A stretch of DNA of 9,229 bases from an uncultured Clostridia bacterium (GTDB lineage: Bacteria > Bacillota > Clostridia > UMGS1883), in assembly GCA_947624455.1 (NCBI GenBank), contig CANQKL010000059.1, positions 1 through 9,229 on the forward strand. Reading direction: 5' to 3'. Below are positions 5,705 to 9,229 of this stretch, piece by piece. Under the pieces are notes generated by a model. It was given only the letters and a program-made list of their open reading frames with translations, was not told the origin of the DNA and searched no databases. The translations under genes and the position numbers were made by a program. Each line of letters opens with the position of its first letter. Positions within the stretch are counted from its first letter, which is position 1.

Positions 5705-8700
5705 ATGAACACTCTCAAGAAAACCGTTGCGGTAGTTCTTGCGGTTGCTATGGTTCTCACCATGGGTATTGCGACATCCTTCGCCGCTTTCCCCGACGTA
5801 CCCAGCACCGCTAACTACGCGGAGGCTGTGAACATTCTCACCAACCTCGGCATCATCAAGGGTGCTGACGATGGCACGTTCAAGCCTAACAACACTATTA
5901 CCCGTGCGGAAGTTGCGGCTATCATGGTTCGCGCTTTGAACCTTGAAGCTCTTCCTGGCACAACCGTTTTCACCGATGTTCCCGAGAATCATTGGGCTGC
6001 CGGTGAAATCAACGCCGCTTATGCAGCCGGCGTTATCAACGGCAAGGGCGACGGTACCTTCGACCCCAGCGGCGAAGTTACTTATGAGCAGGTCCTTAAG
6101 ATGATCGTTTGCGCTCTCGGTTACGATCTTGACGCTATGAGCAAGGGCGGCTGGCCCCAGGGCTACACCACCGTTGCTTCTAACCTCAAGATAACCTCCG
6201 GCGCTGGCGGCAACGTTGGCCAGCCCGCTACCCGCGCGACTGTTGCCAAGGCCGTTTACAACGCCCTTGAGGTTGACATGATGGATCAGACCTCTTGGGG
6301 CAGCGACGTTAACTACGCTCCCAAGGAGGGCAAGACCCTTCTCTCTAACCTTGACGTTATCAAGGCCGAGGCAGTAGTAACCGATTCTTACTACACCACC
6401 GCCGCCACCGATCGTAAGTACGACGCTGACGACCACAATGTTACCCTCACTCTTTCCAAGGCTCTTGATGAAAATTCTGAGCTCTTCACCGGCGACGCTA
6501 CCGACAAGACCGACGTTAAGAACGGCGATGTTACCGGCGTATTCGATGAGGGCGGCACAGCTGCCGCTTCTATGCTCGGCTACTCCTGCGTAGCTTATAT
6601 TGGCTATGACGAGGACACCGACGATCCCACAATCTTCGCTATCAGCGCTAAGAGCGGTAAGAACTCTACCACCACTGTTACCAGCACTCAGCTGGCCGAC
6701 AGCGAGGAGGGCGAGCTTAACAGCGATGAAATTGATGATCAGGATAAAGATGGCGTAGTATTCTACTGGAGAAACAACTCTTCCGATAAGCGCGCCGCTT
6801 CTCTTACTCCCGATACCGACGTTAAGGTATTCACCAACTATGCTGACGTTACAGACGCTAGCGTTGCTCCCGCCGATGCCGATGTATATGACGGAACCGG
6901 TAGATTCTTCCTGGAGCAGATCAAAGACAAGGGCGGCGTAGTTACCTTCATTGATAACGACAACGATAAGAAGTTCGATGTCGCCATGATCAGCAAGTAC
7001 ACCCAGGAGGGCGTAGTTGAGAGCGCTCGTGTTAACAGCGACGGTCAGTACGTATTCCGCGGCATGACCGACAGCAAGAACGTTCCCGAGACCTATGATC
7101 CCGAGGATGACGAGAAGCTCAAGATATTCCTGAAGGGTGAGAACTACATCGATCCTTCCGAGATCGCCGTTGGCGATACCATCACCACTATCGGTGACGA
7201 GAATGACGATGTTATCATCATCTACAAGGTTTCTTCCGACAAGATCGAGGGCAGAAGCTCCTCTTATGACTCCGAGTCTGATACCCTTGCCGTTAGCGGT
7301 AAGAGCTATGCTGCTTCTCCCATGTACAAGGTTAACCTTAAGGCTAACAACAACACCACCGGTATCTTCTACCTGAACGCTGACGGCCTTATCTCCCTTA
7401 TCGACGGCAGCTCTACTGCCACCGGCGAGTACGGCTATATGCTTGCGGTTGCCGACGAGACCAAGTGGGGCAAGACCACTTATGAGGTTCGTATTCTTGA
7501 CGCCGCTACCGCTAAGGTAAACACCTACAATCTTCGCAGCTCTAACCTGATCGTATATCAGGATGCTAAGTCCAACCAGGATCTGTTTGGCGACGATGAC
7601 GCTACTTCCTCTTACAGAATCTCTTCCGACGACGCTGCTCTTGAGATGCTGTATGCTAAGCTCCAGGACATCACCGCCGATAAGTCCGCCGCTTCCGCTA
7701 AGGATCGCGTTATCAAGTACAATGTTGAGAACAACGAGATCAGCAGAATCACATTTGCCGGCAACTATCTTGATGGCGGCATCGAGTATGCTTCTATCAC
7801 CGACAGAGCTTATGACGCTGACGAGCGCACCATCGGTAAGTCCGATCCCTTTACCGACAACACCTATGTATTCGTTGTAAAGGCTAACAACGACGAACCC
7901 GACTACAGCGACGACGACGATATCACCGTTATCAAGGGCGGCAGATTCGTTGACCGCAGCACCTACAGCGTAGAGACCTTCTCCGAGAACGATGTGGTAG
8001 CAGCCGCCGTTCAGGAGAGCACCGAGTCCGATGTTGATCAGAGCCAGGGCGTATTCGTTGTAAGCAACGTTACTGTTGAAGTAAACGACGACAACGAGAA
8101 CATCGTTACCTTCCAGGGTATCCAGGAAGGCAGCAACCGCACCTTCTCCCTGTATGACGACGCCAAGGGCTATGCTGACGACATCGCTAGCGGCACTCTT
8201 AGCCTTGCCAAGGGTACTGTAATGCTTGTTGGCCCCGTAGTAAACGGCTTTGTTGACACCGTTGAGTTCCTTGCCTTCGTTGAGAGACCCAACGATAGAA
8301 ACAAGACTGGTAAGATCACCACTGCCGATACCAGAAGATCTACCACCGTTAAGTACAATGGCGACGAGTACTACTGGGATATCGCTCAGCTGAACCCCAT
8401 CGTTGATGGCGACGAAGACGTTTACATGGACGATAACGACGGCATCGACATCGATGGCTACAGCAACGGTCCCGACCAGGCTTACTACAGAGTAAGGAAC
8501 AACACCAACGTTACCCTCGTTGATTACAGCGGCGCCCGCTATGCTAACGCTTCTGTAACAAGCAAGGACATCGACGTTGTAGACGTTGATCCTAACAAGT
8601 ACACCTTCTTCGTACTGTTCAGAGTATCCGACGTTGACGATATGGATACCCTTGCCGGTGGCGACCTTGATTCCGAGAGAAGCAACGTTACCGATCTCGT

Positions 8701-8875
8701 AGTATTCAAGATGGCTAACGACAGCTATCAGTTCGAGCTTGACGGCGCAGCTCCCATCTCCTATGAGGGCAGCTCCGGCACCAACGTAAAGCCTCTTGAC
8801 AACGACAAGGACCTTGACAACAGCAAGGATCTTGAAGCTGACAACGGCACCAGCGGTTCTCTTACTCTTAACTAA
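5705..8875 (+). CDS. S-layer protein with three SLH domains
   Basis: The 1056-residue protein starts with a Sec signal peptide (MNTLKK, then a hydrophobic core to about 22), cut near A27 (SFA|AF). Three SLH domains follow at about 29-78, 88-140 and 148-193. SLH domains hold proteins on secondary cell-wall polymer. The key ITRAE motif is intact in the first (65-69), changed to VTYEQ in the second (125-129) and partly kept as ATRAT in the third (176-180). The remaining 850 or so residues are very rich in Asp, Ser, Thr and Asn, have almost no cysteine, and match no domain I recognise. The tail has short Asp/Lys repeats (1031-1047) and no LPxTG sorting signal. Codon choice differs from neighbouring genes (GTT, GTA, CTT and GCT rather than GTG, CTG and GCC), as expected for very high expression. 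Two strong promoters, AGGAGG at 5690-5695 and a strong terminator fit a major surface-layer protein. Confidence 0.93.
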   Translation: MNTLKKTVAVVLAVAMVLTMGIATSFAAFPDVPSTANYAEAVNILTNLGIIKGADDGTFKPNNTITRAEVAAIMVRALNLEALPGTTVFTDVPENHWAAGEINAAYAAGVINGKGDGTFDPSGEVTYEQVLKMIVCALGYDLDAMSKGGWPQGYTTVASNLKITSGAGGNVGQPATRATVAKAVYNALEVDMMDQTSWGSDVNYAPKEGKTLLSNLDVIKAEAVVTDSYYTTAATDRKYDADDHNVTLTLSKALDENSELFTGDATDKTDVKNGDVTGVFDEGGTAAASMLGYSCVAYIGYDEDTDDPTIFAISAKSGKNSTTTVTSTQLADSEEGELNSDEIDDQDKDGVVFYWRNNSSDKRAASLTPDTDVKVFTNYADVTDASVAPADADVYDGTGRFFLEQIKDKGGVVTFIDNDNDKKFDVAMISKYTQEGVVESARVNSDGQYVFRGMTDSKNVPETYDPEDDEKLKIFLKGENYIDPSEIAVGDTITTIGDENDDVIIIYKVSSDKIEGRSSSYDSESDTLAVSGKSYAASPMYKVNLKANNNTTGIFYLNADGLISLIDGSSTATGEYGYMLAVADETKWGKTTYEVRILDAATAKVNTYNLRSSNLIVYQDAKSNQDLFGDDDATSSYRISSDDAALEMLYAKLQDITADKSAASAKDRVIKYNVENNEISRITFAGNYLDGGIEYASITDRAYDADERTIGKSDPFTDNTYVFVVKANNDEPDYSDDDDITVIKGGRFVDRSTYSVETFSENDVVAAAVQESTESDVDQSQGVFVVSNVTVEVNDDNENIVTFQGIQEGSNRTFSLYDDAKGYADDIASGTLSLAKGTVMLVGPVVNGFVDTVEFLAFVERPNDRNKTGKITTADTRRSTTVKYNGDEYYWDIAQLNPIVDGDEDVYMDDNDGIDIDGYSNGPDQAYYRVRNNTNVTLVDYSGARYANASVTSKDIDVVDVDPNKYTFFVLFRVSDVDDMDTLAGGDLDSERSNVTDLVVFKMANDSYQFELDGAAPISYEGSSGTNVKPLDNDKDLDNSKDLEADNGTSGSLTLN

Positions 8876-8893
8876 TCTGAACCGAACAACTAA

Positions 8894-8919
8894 GGATCGC
8901 CTTCGGGCGATCCTTTTTT
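8894..8919 (+). terminator. Intrinsic terminator of the S-layer gene
   Basis: GGATCGCC (8894-8901) and GGCGATCC (8906-8913) form a perfect stem with a TTCG tetraloop, followed by six T (8914-8919). AA before the stem can extend the pairing into the T-run. It lies 18 bases past the S-layer stop, so the S-layer gene is probably monocistronic. Confidence 0.95.
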
Positions 8920-9016
8920 GCGTTTCAAATGTGTGGGAAAGGAGGAGCAAAGTCACCCTTTGCGACGACGCGGGTTCCCCCAGCGCGAGTTTTTTGTCCT
9001 TTTTTGAAAAAACCTA
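8920..9016. other. Spacer with small hairpin and A/T palindrome
   Basis: No credible gene is seen. GCAAAG (8947-8952) pairs with CTTTGC (8958-8963) around TCACC. An AAAGGAGG sequence (8938-8945) looks like a ribosome-binding site but no good start follows it. TTTTTTGAAAAAA (about 9000-9012) is an A/T palindrome directly before the next promoter. Confidence 0.4.
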
Positions 9017-9045
9017 TTTACAATCCGACGCTCATGTGTTAAAAT
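9017..9045 (+). promoter_or_regulatory. Sigma-A promoter, extended -10, for the last gene
   Basis: TTTACA (9017-9022) and TAAAAT (9040-9045) are 17 bases apart, with TG at 9037-9038 giving an extended -10. Transcription should begin near 9052, about 48 bases before the ATG at 9100. With the terminator upstream, this makes the last gene an independent unit. Confidence 0.75.
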
Positions 9046-9099
9046 ACCTATGTATGTCCTATTTAATATGAAGAATTGCGGACGCAAGGAGGAACTTAC

Positions 9100-9229
9100 A
9101 TGAGCAAAAGCAAAAAAATACTCGCCCTGCTGCTGAGTCTGGCGATGTGCCTTATGATAACGCCGGGACTGAGCTTTGCCGCCGCCCCCATTTATGCCGC
9201 CCCCATTTATGTGGAGGGACAGTTCGAGG
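9100..9229 (+). CDS. Secreted protein, N-terminal fragment
   Basis: The window ends 43 codons into this gene. The ATG at 9100 is preceded by AAGGAGG (9086-9092) with a seven-base spacer. The product opens with a textbook signal peptide: MSKSKK, a hydrophobic core (about 7-20), a P22-G23 turn, and a probable cleavage site at SFA|AA after A27. The mature start carries AAPIY twice (28-37), then VEGQFE. C17 lies in LAMC, a poor lipobox because Met precedes Cys, so signal peptidase I is favoured over lipoprotein processing. Too little is visible to name a family. Its codons (CTG, GCC, ATA) are like the housekeeping genes rather than the S-layer gene. Following the S-layer gene, it is probably another surface or exported protein. 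Confidence 0.85.
   Translation, partial: MSKSKKILALLLSLAMCLMITPGLSFAAAPIYAAPIYVEGQFE
9181..9210 (+). repeat. Perfect 15-bp tandem duplication
   Basis: GCCGCCCCCATTTAT occurs at 9181-9195 and again, with no change, at 9196-9210. It is in frame and duplicates AAPIY at the predicted mature N-terminus of the last gene. Perfect identity suggests a recent slippage event. Confidence 0.9.

Noticed and set aside
5600..8956. An 1118-codon open frame on the minus strand, opposite the S-layer gene
   Set aside because: Its codons line up exactly with S-layer codons, so it stays open only because TTA, CTA and TCA are avoided. The product is low-complexity Val/Gly/Ile-rich, has no ribosome-binding site, and runs through both promoters and the terminator.
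8960..9007. A 15-codon TTG-start ORF after AAAGGAGG (8938-8945)
   Set aside because: The spacing of about 14 bases is too long, TTG is a poor start, and the peptide has no recognisable features.
1..9229. CRISPR array, tRNA, rRNA, insertion sequence or prophage parts
   Set aside because: I saw no spaced repeats, no cloverleaf-like segments, no transposase or integrase frames and no terminal inverted repeats around any gene.

Overview
The window looks like a chromosomal piece of an endospore-forming, GC-rich gut-type clostridium, most likely in or near Oscillospirales/Oscillospiraceae. Four things point there: GatCAB-type indirect tRNA aminoacylation with an AspRS-GatC fusion; a SpoVM-like micro-ORF; an SLH-anchored surface-layer protein; and strong Shine-Dalgarno sites with extended -10 sigma-A promoters. 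The lineage is inferred from gene content and style, because no marker gene is complete enough to place it.

Layout. (1) 1-4023, plus strand: a tight translation operon. It holds the 3' part of an aspartyl-tRNA synthetase fused in frame to GatC, then gatA, then gatB overlapping gatA by one base. Together these supply an Asp-tRNA(Asn)/Glu-tRNA(Gln) amidotransferase that is physically tied to the synthetase making its substrate. (2) 4024-4922, plus strand: a membrane phosphoglycosyl transferase gene with its own extended -10 promoter, ending at a perfect hairpin. (3) 4923-5287, minus strand: a small convergent module containing a 55-residue two-helix membrane protein and, directly after it, a 22-codon GTG-start ORF that matches the SpoVM pattern. 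The SpoVM ribosome-binding site lies inside the end of the 55-residue gene. A hairpin terminator follows. (4) 5288-5704: a 400-base regulatory region with two consensus sigma-A promoters, an 11-bp-period direct repeat, and a structured leader. (5) 5705-8875, plus strand: a 1056-residue S-layer protein with a signal peptide and three SLH domains, closed by a UUCG-loop terminator. (6) 9017-9229: another extended -10 promoter and the 5' end of a second secreted protein, cut by the window edge.

How it fits together. The left half is housekeeping translation. The right half is cell-surface construction: the sugar-phosphate transferase could start a cell-wall or capsular glycan, the S-layer protein binds wall polymer through its SLH domains, and the last gene encodes another exported product. 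The minus-strand pair is probably a sporulation-related membrane microprotein operon. The points most worth following up are that pair, the fused synthetase/amidotransferase with a slippery A-rich linker, and the promoter and leader architecture of the S-layer gene.
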